A DNA stretch of 64,000 nucleotides. It comes from a bacterium (GTDB taxonomy: Bacteria; Sysuimicrobiota; Sysuimicrobiia; Sysuimicrobiales; Segetimicrobiaceae). Positions 51,187 through 60,192 of this stretch are shown here, in pieces. The DNA lies in the NCBI GenBank assembly GCA_035295165.1, contig DATGJN010000047.1, positions 1 through 64,000 on the forward strand, in the 5' to 3' direction. The notes below the pieces were generated by a model. The model had not been told where the DNA came from. It did not search any database and saw only the letters and a list, made by a program, of their open reading frames with translations. Position 1 is the stretch's first letter. Each line of letters opens with the position of its first letter. A program made the translations under genes and the position numbers.

Positions 51187-52731
51187 CTACTGGCCCGCCG
51201 TGACGCCGAGCAACTGAATCCCCTCGTCGGGCCGCGGATGCCAGCCGTGCACGCGCTTGCGCACGGCCCAGATGTTGTCCATCTGGTAGAGGTAGATGAT
51301 CGGCGGATCGTCGTGCAGCAGCGCGGAGGCCGTCTGGTACAGCTTCAGCCGGGCATCCGGATTGTCGGTGGCGAGCGCCTTCTGCACGAGCGCGTCGAAG
51401 CCGGCGTTGCAGTAGAGCGAGGCGCGATACTGGCACATGTACAACTGAAGCTGGAAGTACGCGTCGGGCTGGGTCGAGTACGCGAGAACGTTGAGCGGGG
51501 CGAGGGTCCGGCTCATCAACTGCTGGATGAACGGCGCCCACTCCACGATTTGCACCGTCGCGTTCACGCCGACCTGCTGGAGCTGGTTCGCGACGACCTG
51601 CGCGAGTTCTTCCCCCTTCGGATAGCGTCCGCGCCCGACCTCCAGCGTGAGCTGACCGCCCTTGTAGCCGGCCTCCTGCAGGAGCTGTTTCGCGCGCGCG
51701 GGGTCGTACGGATACGCCTGCACCGCGGGGTTGAAGCCCAAGTACTCGGTCGACAGCACCTGCCCCGGGAGGGCCTTCCCGTACCCGAGCAGCAACCGCG
51801 AGACGATCGTCTTCTTGTCCACGGCGTAGTTGAGCGCCTGCCGGATCCGTTTGTCGGCGAACGGCGACGTCGACCGGGAGTCGAGATAGATCCCCATGAG
51901 GCGCAAGCTCGGCCCGGCGATGACCACCACGTCGGGGTTCTGCTTAAGGCCGGCCACGTCGTTGAGGTTCACGTTCGTCACGAGATCCGCGCCGCCGCTC
52001 TCCAGCGCGGCCATCCGGCTCGCGTCGTTCGGGATCGCACGATACACCACGGTCCCGATCTGGGGCCGGCCGCCCCAGTAATCCGGGTTCGCCTGCAGGA
52101 TGATCCTGTCGTCCTTCACCCAACTGACGAACGTGTACGGCCCCGTGCCGATCGGGTGGTCGATGAACTGCTGCGCGCCGACCTTCTGGAAGTACTCGGA
52201 CGGCAGGAGCTGCAACCGCGTCAGCGCTAGCGGCAGCAGCGGAAACGGCGCCGTCGTGCGAATGTTCACCGTGCTCGCGTCGACGACGTCCGCCCCGGCG
52301 AGTTGGTTCAGTAGGGCGGCGACGTTCAGCTTGTTGGCCGGGTTGAGGAGGCGGTCGATGTTGAACTTGACGGTCTGCGCCGTCAGCGGCTCTCCGTTCG
52401 TGAACTTCACGTTCTCGCGGATCTTGAACTGCCAGGTGGTCGCGTTGAGCTGCTTCCAGCTCGTTGCGAGGACCGGCTTGATCTCGCCCTTCGTGTAGTC
52501 CCAGTCCAAGAACGGCTCGTTGATTTGCTGGGTGATGTTGAGCGTGGCCTGCGTGAGACTCCCGTGAGGGTCGAGCGTCTCGGCGTCGACTCCCTGCCCG
52601 ATCGTGAGCGCCGGACCGGTGGCGGCGCTCTGCGCCGGACCGACGCCGGCGATGAGCGCCACGGCGACGCCAACAGACAACAAGACCCCAAGGGCCCCGT
52701 GGACCCGGCGGTGCGCATCAACTCGTGTCAC
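51187..52731 (-). CDS. ABC transporter substrate-binding protein, peptide/nickel (Dpp/Opp) type
   Basis: 514 residues, family 5 extracellular solute-binding protein. Signal peptide: basic start, hydrophobic GVLLSVGVAVALIAGVG and cleavage near AQSAA. The mature protein starts LTIGQGVDAETLDP. IGTGPYTFVSWVKDD and IRQALNYAVDKKTIVSRLL are family motifs. GTG start with GGGGGAGGTGG upstream. Ligands of this family include peptides, opines and glutathione. Between the M24 peptidase and HyuA genes. Confidence 0.9.
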   Translation of the reverse strand: MTRVDAHRRVHGALGVLLSVGVAVALIAGVGPAQSAATGPALTIGQGVDAETLDPHGSLTQATLNITQQINEPFLDWDYTKGEIKPVLATSWKQLNATTWQFKIRENVKFTNGEPLTAQTVKFNIDRLLNPANKLNVAALLNQLAGADVVDASTVNIRTTAPFPLLPLALTRLQLLPSEYFQKVGAQQFIDHPIGTGPYTFVSWVKDDRIILQANPDYWGGRPQIGTVVYRAIPNDASRMAALESGGADLVTNVNLNDVAGLKQNPDVVVIAGPSLRLMGIYLDSRSTSPFADKRIRQALNYAVDKKTIVSRLLLGYGKALPGQVLSTEYLGFNPAVQAYPYDPARAKQLLQEAGYKGGQLTLEVGRGRYPKGEELAQVVANQLQQVGVNATVQIVEWAPFIQQLMSRTLAPLNVLAYSTQPDAYFQLQLYMCQYRASLYCNAGFDALVQKALATDNPDARLKLYQTASALLHDDPPIIYLYQMDNIWAVRKRVHGWHPRPDEGIQLLGVTAGQ

Positions 52732-52769
52732 CTGCTCCACCTCCCCCTGACTTCGCCCGTGCCGACTAC

Positions 52770-53864
52770 CTACGCCACCACACAGAGGTCGCGGTGCGCC
52801 TGATTGAGACGCTCGCACCCGTCCCGCGTCACGACCACGATGTCCTCGATGCGCACGCCGAACCGGCCCGGCAGATAGATGCCCGGTTCCACGCTGAAGA
52901 CCATCCCGGGGCGCACGGGGGCGGTGTTCCCGGCCACGATGTACGGGGGCTCGTGCACTTCCAGACCGAGGCCGTGCCCCGTGCGATGCGTGAAGTAGTC
53001 CCCGTAGCCCGCGCCGGCGATCACGCCCCGCGCCGCCCGGTCGATCTCCTCGGCCGGCACGCCGGGCCGCACCGCGCGGACCGCCCGCTCCTGCGCCTCC
53101 CGGACGACTCCGTAGACGCGCGCGAACTCCTCGTCTGGCGGTCCGATGTGCACGGTGCGCGTCAAGTCCGACACGTACTCCCGATACTTCCCACCGAAGT
53201 CCATGCACACGGCGTCTCCGCCGCGCAGCGGCCGCTCGCTCAACACGTGGTGCGGCGAGGCCGAATGGTCCCCGCCGGCGACGCTGCAGATGTAGCTCCA
53301 CTTCCAGGCCAGCCCCTGCGCGCGCAGATGCCGTCCGATGAGATCGGCGACCGCTACCTCGGTGCGCCCGGCAAACGTCTCCGTTCGGAGGTGCTCGAAC
53401 ACCGCGTCCGTCCGGCGCCCGGCCTCCCGGAGCGCCTCGACCTCGTCGGCGTCCTTGTACTGCCGGAGGCCCCCGATCAGCGCGCCGGCGGACCGGACGC
53501 GGGCCCTGGGAAACGCCTCCTGGATCGCCAGCACGAACCCGGCGCGCATCACATCGGAAACGGCGACGACACCGGCCGCGTCGCCGATCCGCGCGCGCAG
53601 CGCGCGCCAAGGATCCTCCTCGTCCCGCCATCCCCGCACCTCGATGCCCGGAGCGGCCGCGCGGGTCTTGTCGGCCTCGAGCTGCGGGACGAGAAAGAAC
53701 GGGTCGCCCGCCTGGGGCAGGACCAGCAGCGTCGGGCGCTCCATGTTCATCGCATCGTAGCCGGTGAGGTACACAAGGTCGGCCGATGGACTGACGATGA
53801 GATGCTCGACGCCCACACTGCCCATCTCCGCCTGCGTGCGCCGGCGGCGCGCGGCGTGCTCCAT
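52770..53864 (-). CDS. M24B metallopeptidase (Xaa-Pro peptidase-like)
   Basis: 364 residues, pita-bread fold. All five metal ligands of active M24 peptidases are visible: Asp222 in MDFGGKY, Asp233 in VSDLTRT, His in HRTGHGLGLEVHEPP, Glu in FSVEPGIYLPG and Glu in VRIEDIVVV. It would remove an N-terminal residue next to proline or act on a related peptide. This contrasts with the M24 protein at 30071. AGGGGG precedes the ATG. It sits between permease C and the binding protein. Confidence 0.9.
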   Translation of the reverse strand: MEHAARRRRTQAEMGSVGVEHLIVSPSADLVYLTGYDAMNMERPTLLVLPQAGDPFFLVPQLEADKTRAAAPGIEVRGWRDEEDPWRALRARIGDAAGVVAVSDVMRAGFVLAIQEAFPRARVRSAGALIGGLRQYKDADEVEALREAGRRTDAVFEHLRTETFAGRTEVAVADLIGRHLRAQGLAWKWSYICSVAGGDHSASPHHVLSERPLRGGDAVCMDFGGKYREYVSDLTRTVHIGPPDEEFARVYGVVREAQERAVRAVRPGVPAEEIDRAARGVIAGAGYGDYFTHRTGHGLGLEVHEPPYIVAGNTAPVRPGMVFSVEPGIYLPGRFGVRIEDIVVVTRDGCERLNQAHRDLCVVA

Positions 53865-53921
53865 CCAGCGATCCCCCTTCAGACGCTTCTCGAACGGCTC
53901 GGGCGAAACGGGCCGGCCGCG

Positions 53922-54809
53922 TCAGCGATGTCGGGTCGCAGGGTCGGCGACCTCTCGCAGGGCGTCCCCGAACAGGTTCAGGCCCAGGACGACCAGCGAG
54001 ATCGCCAGCCCTGGAAACACGCCGACCCACCAGGCCGACCGCAGGTAGGCCCAGCCGTCGGCCGACATCGCGCCCCACGACACCAGCGGCGGCTGCACGC
54101 CCACGCCGAGGAACGCCAAGGAAGCTTCGGCCAAGATCATCGTCCCCACCTGCAAGGAGGCCACGACGAGGACGGGGACCGCCACGTTGGGGACCACGTG
54201 ACGGTGAAGAATGCGCACGGGCCGCGCCCCGACGGCGCGGGACGCCTCGATGTACTCCAGCTCCCGGACCGCCAGGGTCTGCGACCGGGAGAGCCGCGCG
54301 TACGGGGCCCAGCTGGTGATCGCCAGGACCAGGATGATGTTGAAGAGCGATGGGTGGAGGACCGCCATCACCGCCAGCACCACGACTAGAAACGGCAGCG
54401 ACATCAGCGTGTCGGTGAGACGGGAGAGCGCGTCGTCGGTCAGCCCGCCGAAATAGCCCGCGCACACGCCGATCGGCACCCCGATCGCCAGGGAGACGGC
54501 CACGGCCATCGTCCCCACGACGAGCGAGACCCGGGTCCCGAAGACGACACGGCTGAGGATGTCTCTGCCAAGGGCGTCCGTGCCGAACAGGTGGAACCCC
54601 GCGTCCGTCGGCGCCACATGCGGAGGGACCAGGGCGCTCAACAGATCCTGCCGGTTGGGATCGAACGGCGCGATCAGCGGTGCGAACAGTGCCGCCCCGA
54701 CGAACACTACCGTGAGCGCGAGCCCGAACACACCCTTCGGGCTGCGCGTCAGGACGCGAAGGATGCGCATCGGCCGACTCGCCATCCCCGACGCCCCTAC
54801 TGATATCAT
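53922..54809 (-). CDS. Dpp/Opp-type ABC transporter permease, C subunit
   Basis: 295 residues with about six membrane helices. N-terminal PLIAPFDPNRQDLL and LFGTDALGRDILSRVVFG are DppC/OppC hallmarks; the ATPase-contact loop is YIEASRAVGARPVRILHRHV. Its start overlaps the DppB stop (ATGA). No ATPase gene (DppD/F) is found in this operon, so the transporter needs an ATPase from elsewhere. Confidence 0.92.
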   Translation of the reverse strand: MISVGASGMASRPMRILRVLTRSPKGVFGLALTVVFVGAALFAPLIAPFDPNRQDLLSALVPPHVAPTDAGFHLFGTDALGRDILSRVVFGTRVSLVVGTMAVAVSLAIGVPIGVCAGYFGGLTDDALSRLTDTLMSLPFLVVVLAVMAVLHPSLFNIILVLAITSWAPYARLSRSQTLAVRELEYIEASRAVGARPVRILHRHVVPNVAVPVLVVASLQVGTMILAEASLAFLGVGVQPPLVSWGAMSADGWAYLRSAWWVGVFPGLAISLVVLGLNLFGDALREVADPATRHR

Positions 54810-55726
54810 TGGTACCGGATGCGGGGGTTCAGGGCGAAGTAGAGCACGTCGACGACGAGGTTGGTCACCACCACCACCGTGGTGAACACGACGACGAACG
54901 CCTGCACGACCGGCACGTCACGGTAGCCGATCGCCTGAACCGCCAACCGCGCCATCCCCGGGTAGCTGAACACCTGCTCGGTCACGATCGCGCCGGCCAG
55001 CAGCGTCGGGATCTGAATCCCGATCACCGTCAGGATCGGCAGCGCGGCGTTCCTGAGGGCGTGCCGGTAGAGCACCAACCGCTCGCTCAACCCCTTCGCC
55101 CGCGCCGTTCGCACGTAGTCGGTCGCGAGCGCCTCGACCAATCCGGAGCGGGTGAGCCGCGCGACGATCGCCGACGAGAAGATGCCGAGCGTGACGCCTG
55201 GCATGACGAGATGGTCGAGACCCCCGCCGCCGCCGTACGGAAACCACCGCAGCCGCACGGCGAAGACCAGGATCAACAGCATCCCTACCCAGAACGTCGG
55301 CACACTCTGCCCGAGTACCGCGGCCGCCGACGCGATCGTGTCCACGAGCGAGCGCTGGCGCGCGGCCGCGACGGCGCCGAGCGGGATCCCGAGCACCAGC
55401 ATGACCACCGCGGATGCGCCCAGCAGCGCGAGGCTGGCCGGCACCCGCTCGAGGACGAGCCCGAGCGCCGGCTGCTGCTGCCGGATCGACTCCCCGAAGT
55501 CTCCGCGCGCGGCGCGCACGAGAAACCGCTCGAACTGGACGGGCAGAGGGAGGTTGAGTCCGAGCTCGGCTCGCAGCGTATCGACCTGCTGCTGGGTGGC
55601 CTCGAACGGAAGCATCAGCTGGACAGGATCGCCGGACAGGTGGATCAGGACAAACGCGACGAGGACGGTGGCAAACAGCACGATCACGCCACTGGCGAGG
55701 CGTCGCCCGATATAGATGAACGACAT
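54806..55726 (-). CDS. Dpp/Opp-type ABC transporter permease, B subunit
   Basis: 306 residues, about six helices. IYIGRRLASGVIVLFATVLV at the N-terminus, GQSVPTFWVGMLLILVFAV, and the EAA-type loop YVRTARAKGLSERLVLYRHA are DppB signatures. GAGGTAG lies 8 nt before the ATG. First gene of the leftward operon (B, C, M24, binding protein, hyuA, hyuB). The 264 nt upstream hold no gene and probably the promoter; an AT-rich patch at about 55768-55790 is the best candidate. Confidence 0.92.
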   Translation of the reverse strand: MSFIYIGRRLASGVIVLFATVLVAFVLIHLSGDPVQLMLPFEATQQQVDTLRAELGLNLPLPVQFERFLVRAARGDFGESIRQQQPALGLVLERVPASLALLGASAVVMLVLGIPLGAVAAARQRSLVDTIASAAAVLGQSVPTFWVGMLLILVFAVRLRWFPYGGGGGLDHLVMPGVTLGIFSSAIVARLTRSGLVEALATDYVRTARAKGLSERLVLYRHALRNAALPILTVIGIQIPTLLAGAIVTEQVFSYPGMARLAVQAIGYRDVPVVQAFVVVFTTVVVVTNLVVDVLYFALNPRIRYQ

Positions 55727-55990
55727 GTTTAGGCTACCTCGGGCACAGGCGAAACGCAGGGTTTGGACAACACAATAGTTACGGCTGCAGCGCGCGGTGC
55801 ACCTGCGTCCCCGGACGAGCGGTGCTGTGCGTCGTCGTTCGCGTCACGCGGGGGCGGGATCGTCGACCACGAAGCACGTCGCGCGGACCGCAACGTCGAC
55901 GCAGCGGATCGCTGTGCTGAACACGGCATGTCCGACCCGGAACATGCGGAGTGGCACCGGGAACACCGGACGGGGCCGACCCGCCGCTCG

Positions 55991-56479
55991 CTACTTCTCG
56001 TGCTTGGGCCAGTGCACCAGAAGAGCGTCGATCTTGCGCGCAACGGTGCCCACCGGGACCAGGGTCGGCCCGGCGTTGCGGACCAGCGCGACGACGTTGG
56101 CCCGCGCAAACAGCACCATCGTGTCGTCGAGCCCGAACGCCACATCACCCGGGGCGTGCTTGTCGGTGAGCCGTTCGACGGCGCCGGATTGCATGTTGCC
56201 GAGCGCGTCCAACAGTTGGGTATGCGCCGCCTTGACCGAGGCACACTCGAAGACGTCGACGGCGAGCACCTCGCTCGTCGATTCGCCGCGGCGCCACAGC
56301 GATCGAATTGTCGTCGTGTCGGCGTGCTCGGCCCGCTGCGACCGCACCAAGGTCCACCCGCGCATCTCCAACCGGTCGAGGCTCACGCCCTCAAGCACCC
56401 GCCGGCCCTGACCGCCGCGCCCGCGCCACTTGCCGGCGTCGTATCGCTTCTCGAGGAATCGCCGTTGCTCGACGCTCAT
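55991..56479 (-). CDS. Hypothetical protein, partner of the transglutaminase-like gene
   Basis: 162 residues, not recognised. The N-terminus is basic (EQRRFLEKRYDAGKWRGRGG); the remainder is alpha/beta with VLAVDVFECASVKAAH, a segment MVLFARANVVALVRNAG and a short C-terminal ALLVHWPKHEK. No signal peptide or membrane helix. AGGAGG precedes the ATG at 56479, 10 nt after the preceding gene's stop, so the two form an operon. A structural or immunity-type partner is possible but unproven. Confidence 0.55.
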   Translation of the reverse strand: MSVEQRRFLEKRYDAGKWRGRGGQGRRVLEGVSLDRLEMRGWTLVRSQRAEHADTTTIRSLWRRGESTSEVLAVDVFECASVKAAHTQLLDALGNMQSGAVERLTDKHAPGDVAFGLDDTMVLFARANVVALVRNAGPTLVPVGTVARKIDALLVHWPKHEK

Positions 56480-56489
56480 CGGAGTCCTC

Positions 56490-57602
56490 CTACACCACGG
56501 TCCGTCTCTGGCGCGTGCCGGGTTGCGGGTTGCAGTTCGGCCGGCCGGCCGGGGTGGCGAGACGGTCGCGATAGAGCAGGTCGCCCGGATTGCCGAACCG
56601 CAGATCCTGCGGGAGCAACGGGACGTGCGGAGCGGTCGTGGGATCGCTGTCGCCGTCGACCCGGAGGCACGCGTCGTACACGTCGTCGCTCGCCGTGCAG
56701 GCGCCCTCCCACGCGACCTCGTGATAGCTGAACGCTCCCCACCCGCACGCGGTCTGCCAGACGCTGCTGCCGATCGCGAGCAGTTCGTTGAGCGCGAACC
56801 CCCACCCCATCTTCGACTGCCACAAACGGCACCCGAGCGCGTTGGCAAACGTCGAGACGATGGTCGCGCAGTCGCTGCAGTTCACGTACACGCCGTTGCC
56901 GATTCCCCCGCGCAGCCGATCGACGAACGCGGTGCAGTCGAACGCGCCCCAGCTGTAGTGTGAGCTGCCGCCGCCGGGGCAATCATAGGTGACCACGCTG
57001 GGACCCAACGCGTAGACGTGCTGCGTGACGAGCGCGGCGGCCATGTCCCGGGATGTCGCACCCTCCGCCCAGCGGCACGCGTAGTCGAGCACGTCCGTCC
57101 AGGGGAGCTGCGTGTTGCCGGCGGTGTAGGGCGCCTGCTTCCACGGGTCGTCCGGCACGTCGAGCACGACGTACAATCGGTGGCGGGTCGTCGCGAAATG
57201 GTGCCACGAGCGGTGCGGCGCCGTCCGGTATTCCCACTGCCAGTCGACGTCCCAAACCCCCACGTGGCCGCGCGCGGAAGGCGGATCGATGAGTTCGAAC
57301 GTGACGAACCCCGTCTGCCCGTTGACGAAGTTCACGGGACGGGCCTTGACGTGATCCTTGACCCGCACCTCGATGAAGGCGACGCTCGGATCGGTCGAAC
57401 TCATCGAGACCTGGATCGAGATCGGGTTCCCGTGGGCCGGCCCCACCGCATACGCCGCGCGGGAATCTTCCGGATTGACGCAGACAAAGCGCCGCCACTC
57501 GGGGACCGCAATCATGCGCGTCGCGTTCTCGCGGATGTTCAGCGCGTCGTGGGTGGCGGCGTTCGCGTCATAATTGAACTTGATCGCCTCGACCGCGATC
57601 AT
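56490..57602 (-). CDS. Unknown protein with a transglutaminase-like Cys-His-Asp core
   Basis: 370 residues. The N-terminal 150 residues look beta-rich (NPISIQVSMSSTDPSVAFIE), then WTDVLDYACRWAEGA begins a helical segment. The core contains Cys242/Cys245 (YVNCSDCATIVSTFANALG), His294 (FSYHEVAW) and Asp310 (DDVYDACLRVDGD), the spacing of the transglutaminase-fold cysteine hydrolases. No signal peptide. AGGAGG is present upstream. Followed by a 162-residue unknown. It may be a protease or crosslinking enzyme; no experimentally characterised family was recognised. Confidence 0.55.
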   Translation of the reverse strand: MIAVEAIKFNYDANAATHDALNIRENATRMIAVPEWRRFVCVNPEDSRAAYAVGPAHGNPISIQVSMSSTDPSVAFIEVRVKDHVKARPVNFVNGQTGFVTFELIDPPSARGHVGVWDVDWQWEYRTAPHRSWHHFATTRHRLYVVLDVPDDPWKQAPYTAGNTQLPWTDVLDYACRWAEGATSRDMAAALVTQHVYALGPSVVTYDCPGGGSSHYSWGAFDCTAFVDRLRGGIGNGVYVNCSDCATIVSTFANALGCRLWQSKMGWGFALNELLAIGSSVWQTACGWGAFSYHEVAWEGACTASDDVYDACLRVDGDSDPTTAPHVPLLPQDLRFGNPGDLLYRDRLATPAGRPNCNPQPGTRQRRTVV

Positions 57603-57628
57603 CGGTCGCTAACCTCCTCGGTGCCCAT
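57599..57628 (-). other. Possible 9-codon leader overlapping the start of the transglutaminase-like gene
   Basis: ATG at 57628 opens MGTEEVSDR and stops at a TGA that overlaps the downstream ATG (ATGA). GGAG lies about 8 nt before it. Such overlaps can couple translation, but a 9-codon frame is common by chance. Confidence 0.2.
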
Positions 57629-57959
57629 CGTGACACTCCGGAAATCCGGTGCATGCCAAGTAGATGTCGCTCGACGAAGAATGCAGGCCTGCCAAACCAG
57701 GATCACGCGCACTGGAGAAACGCTCTCATGATACGCCGCCGGGGACGGCTCAAGCAAAGTTCAATATCCGCGACGGTGCGTGGTTTTTCTCGTCTGCCGT
57801 CCGTTCTATCGGCCAGCCTCGGGCGACCTCAGGCCAGAGCGTGTTCCGAACACCGCGGGCGCTGGTTCCATCACTCGACGGGAAGCCTGCACGCCATCGC
57901 CTGCAATCTCCCGGAAGTTTGGCGGCACCCGGCGTGAAGTCGGACGGCCCCGGCCGGGG
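57629..57959. other. Non-coding stretch upstream of the transglutaminase-like gene
   Basis: About 330 bases with no supported gene on either strand. It should hold the promoter for the 57602 operon. A short inverted pair CCGGAAATCCGG lies near 57636-57647. Otherwise nothing was recognised; it borders a truncated membrane-protein gene on the right. Confidence 0.45.
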
Positions 57960-58130
57960 TCAGAACCTCTGGCCGGCCACCGCCTTGAGACCCCGGTGCG
58001 CGTCCCCCACTAACTTGTCCAGGTGGAGGGAACGCGCGACAACGAGGAGACCCGCGAGGGTGGCGGACGCCGTGCCGACCAACATATAGAAATCGTGCCA
58101 GCGTGCGACCTCCCGAGCGAACGCGTCCAC
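57960..58130 (-). pseudogene. Truncated membrane protein gene
   Basis: 56 residues from a GTG at 58130 with AAGGAG just upstream. The sequence WHDFYMLVGTASATLAGLLV and ARSLHLDKL matches the start of a common family of small multi-helix membrane proteins (about 150-200 residues). It stops abruptly after KAVAGQRF, when the family normally continues with more helices. Likely truncated by deletion or an early stop. Function of the family is unknown. Confidence 0.5.
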
Positions 58131-58156
58131 GCTGCTCCTTCGGCCGCGTCGGACCG

Positions 58157-58906
58157 CTACCCGAACAGCCCCCGCGCAAGCAGATTGAGGCCCGCCAGGA
58201 ACACGAGCGCGAGCACGATCCGGCTGAACGTCTCCGGGCGGAGCGAGTCTTGGAGTCGCAGCCCGGCCCAGGTGCCAACGGCCATCGGGGCGCACGCCAG
58301 CACGGCCGTCCCCATCACCGGTCCTCCGTAGAGCCCGAGCCGAAGATACGATACGAACTGTGCGATGTTCCCGACGAAGAACATCATCGTCATCCAGAAC
58401 ACGAACGGGCGCTTCTCGAGCCGCAGCATGTGGAGATAACTCGCGACCACCGGCGAGAAGATCCCGGTCGAGCCCCCGAGCACCCCTGCGGCAAGACCGA
58501 CCACGGGCCCCGCCCGATGTCCGGCCGCCGGGGGGATCCGCTGGACCAACCGGAACGCCGTGGCGACGACGTACAGCGCCGATACCGCGCCCACAAGAAT
58601 CGACAACGTGCGCGGGTTCATGGCGGTGATCAGAAGCGCGCCCGCGACGACGCCCGCGGCCAGGGCGGCGAGCGTGGCGATGAACGGCCGCGCGTCGGTC
58701 GGGCCGCCCGGGCCCCGGCCCACCAGCATGAGGTTGCTGAGGAGCGTCGGGAACACCACGAGGGGAATCGCGATGTGCGGGCCGAGCACGATCGAGAGCA
58801 GCGGGATGGCGAGGAGCGGAAACCCGAACCCGATCGCGCCCTTGATCGTCGCGGCGACGCACACGATCACGGCGATGACCGCGAGGTGCGTCGCGTCGTA
58901 CGTCAC
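58157..58906 (-). CDS. TauE/SafE family membrane permease
   Basis: 249 residues, many hydrophobic helices. IKGAIGFGFPLLAIPLLSIV and GVLGGSTGIFSPVVASYLH are the two pseudo-repeat signature segments of TauE/SafE transporters, which export or import sulfonates and other small anions. The GTG overlaps the aroA stop (GTGA), so it is translated with the shikimate genes. Link to aromatic biosynthesis is unclear. Confidence 0.88.
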   Translation of the reverse strand: MTYDATHLAVIAVIVCVAATIKGAIGFGFPLLAIPLLSIVLGPHIAIPLVVFPTLLSNLMLVGRGPGGPTDARPFIATLAALAAGVVAGALLITAMNPRTLSILVGAVSALYVVATAFRLVQRIPPAAGHRAGPVVGLAAGVLGGSTGIFSPVVASYLHMLRLEKRPFVFWMTMMFFVGNIAQFVSYLRLGLYGGPVMGTAVLACAPMAVGTWAGLRLQDSLRPETFSRIVLALVFLAGLNLLARGLFG

Positions 58907-60192
58907 GTGCCGGTCACGCCGCGGAGGGTCTCCTCGAACTCCGGAAACGACGTCTGGATGCACGCCGGATCGTCGATCGTCACGGGACCGTCCGCGCACA
59001 GGCCGGCGACTGCCATCGCCATCGCGATCCGGTGATCGCCGCCGCTCGCAACACGCCCGCCCCGCAGGCGCGCCACGCCCGTGATCGCGAGCCCGTCCGG
59101 CCGCGGCTCGACCGCGGCGCCGAGCCGGCCGAGTTCCCGCGCGAGCGCGGCGATGCGGTCGACTTCCTTGACGCGCAGTTCGGCGGCGTCGCGGATCAGC
59201 GTCTCACCCTCGGCCAGGCACGCGGCCACGGCGATCACCGGCAGCTCGTCGATCGTGCGCGGGATCAGCGCGCCGCCGATCGTCACGCCGCGGAGGCGCG
59301 AGGCCCGCACGGTCACGTCGCCGACTGGCTCCCCGCCCTCGTCGCGCTCTCCCCGCACCCGCACATCGGCGCCCATCAGCCCAAGCACATCGAGCACACC
59401 GGTGCGGGTCGGGTTGAGGCCGACATCTTCAACCGTCACCTCCGAACCCGGGACGAGCGCAGCCGCGACCAGCAGGAACGCGGCCGAGGACAGGTCGCCC
59501 GGCACGCGCAACGCGGTGCCGCGGAGCGCGGCCGGCCCGCTCATGCGGACCGCGAGTCCGTCACGCCGAACCGGCACGCCGAAGGCGCCGAGCATCCGCT
59601 CCGTGTGGTCCCGGCTCTGCGACGGCTCGCGGACCTCGGTCTCGCCATCCGCGAAGAGCCCCGCCAGCAGCACCGCGGATTTGATCTGCGCACTCGCCAC
59701 CGGCGTCTCGTACGCGATGCCCCGCAGGCCCCCGCCGTCGATCGACAGCGGCGCGAGGCGCCCGCCGCTCCGCCCACTGATCCGCGCGCCCATCCGGCGG
59801 AGGGGCGTGGCGACCCGGTCCATCGGGCGGCGTCGAATGCTCGCATCGCCGGTGACGACGCTGTGAAACGGCTGGCCGGCAAGGATCCCGGACAGGAGGC
59901 GAATCGTCGTGCCGGAGTTGCCGACATCGAGGACCTGATCCGGCTCCGTGAGCGCGCCGCCGTGGATCACGAGGCGGGTGCCGTCGTCGTCCACCCGCAC
60001 GCCCATCGCCTGCATGCACGCGAGCGTGGCAAGACAGTCATCGCCACGCAGGAACCCGTCCACGGTGGTCGTGCCCGCCGCGAGGCCGCCGAGGAGCGCG
60101 GCGCGGTGGGAGATGGACTTGTCCCCGGGCACGCGCACGGCCCCGCGCAGCGACGACCGCGGGGTGACGACGAGCGACGCGGACGGGGTCAC
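58903..60192 (-). CDS. aroA: 3-phosphoshikimate 1-carboxyvinyltransferase (EPSP synthase)
   Basis: 429 residues. VPGDKSISHRAALLGGLAAG and DVGNSGTTIRLLSGILAG are the shikimate-3-phosphate and PEP binding regions. GDASIRRRPMDRVATPLRRMG and the late VKEVDRIAALARELG are also conserved. It condenses PEP with shikimate 3-phosphate. The motifs fit the Bacillus-like group rather than the enteric one. The GTG start overlaps the aroH stop. Confidence 0.96.
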   Translation of the reverse strand: MTPSASLVVTPRSSLRGAVRVPGDKSISHRAALLGGLAAGTTTVDGFLRGDDCLATLACMQAMGVRVDDDGTRLVIHGGALTEPDQVLDVGNSGTTIRLLSGILAGQPFHSVVTGDASIRRRPMDRVATPLRRMGARISGRSGGRLAPLSIDGGGLRGIAYETPVASAQIKSAVLLAGLFADGETEVREPSQSRDHTERMLGAFGVPVRRDGLAVRMSGPAALRGTALRVPGDLSSAAFLLVAAALVPGSEVTVEDVGLNPTRTGVLDVLGLMGADVRVRGERDEGGEPVGDVTVRASRLRGVTIGGALIPRTIDELPVIAVAACLAEGETLIRDAAELRVKEVDRIAALARELGRLGAAVEPRPDGLAITGVARLRGGRVASGGDHRIAMAMAVAGLCADGPVTIDDPACIQTSFPEFEETLRGVTGT

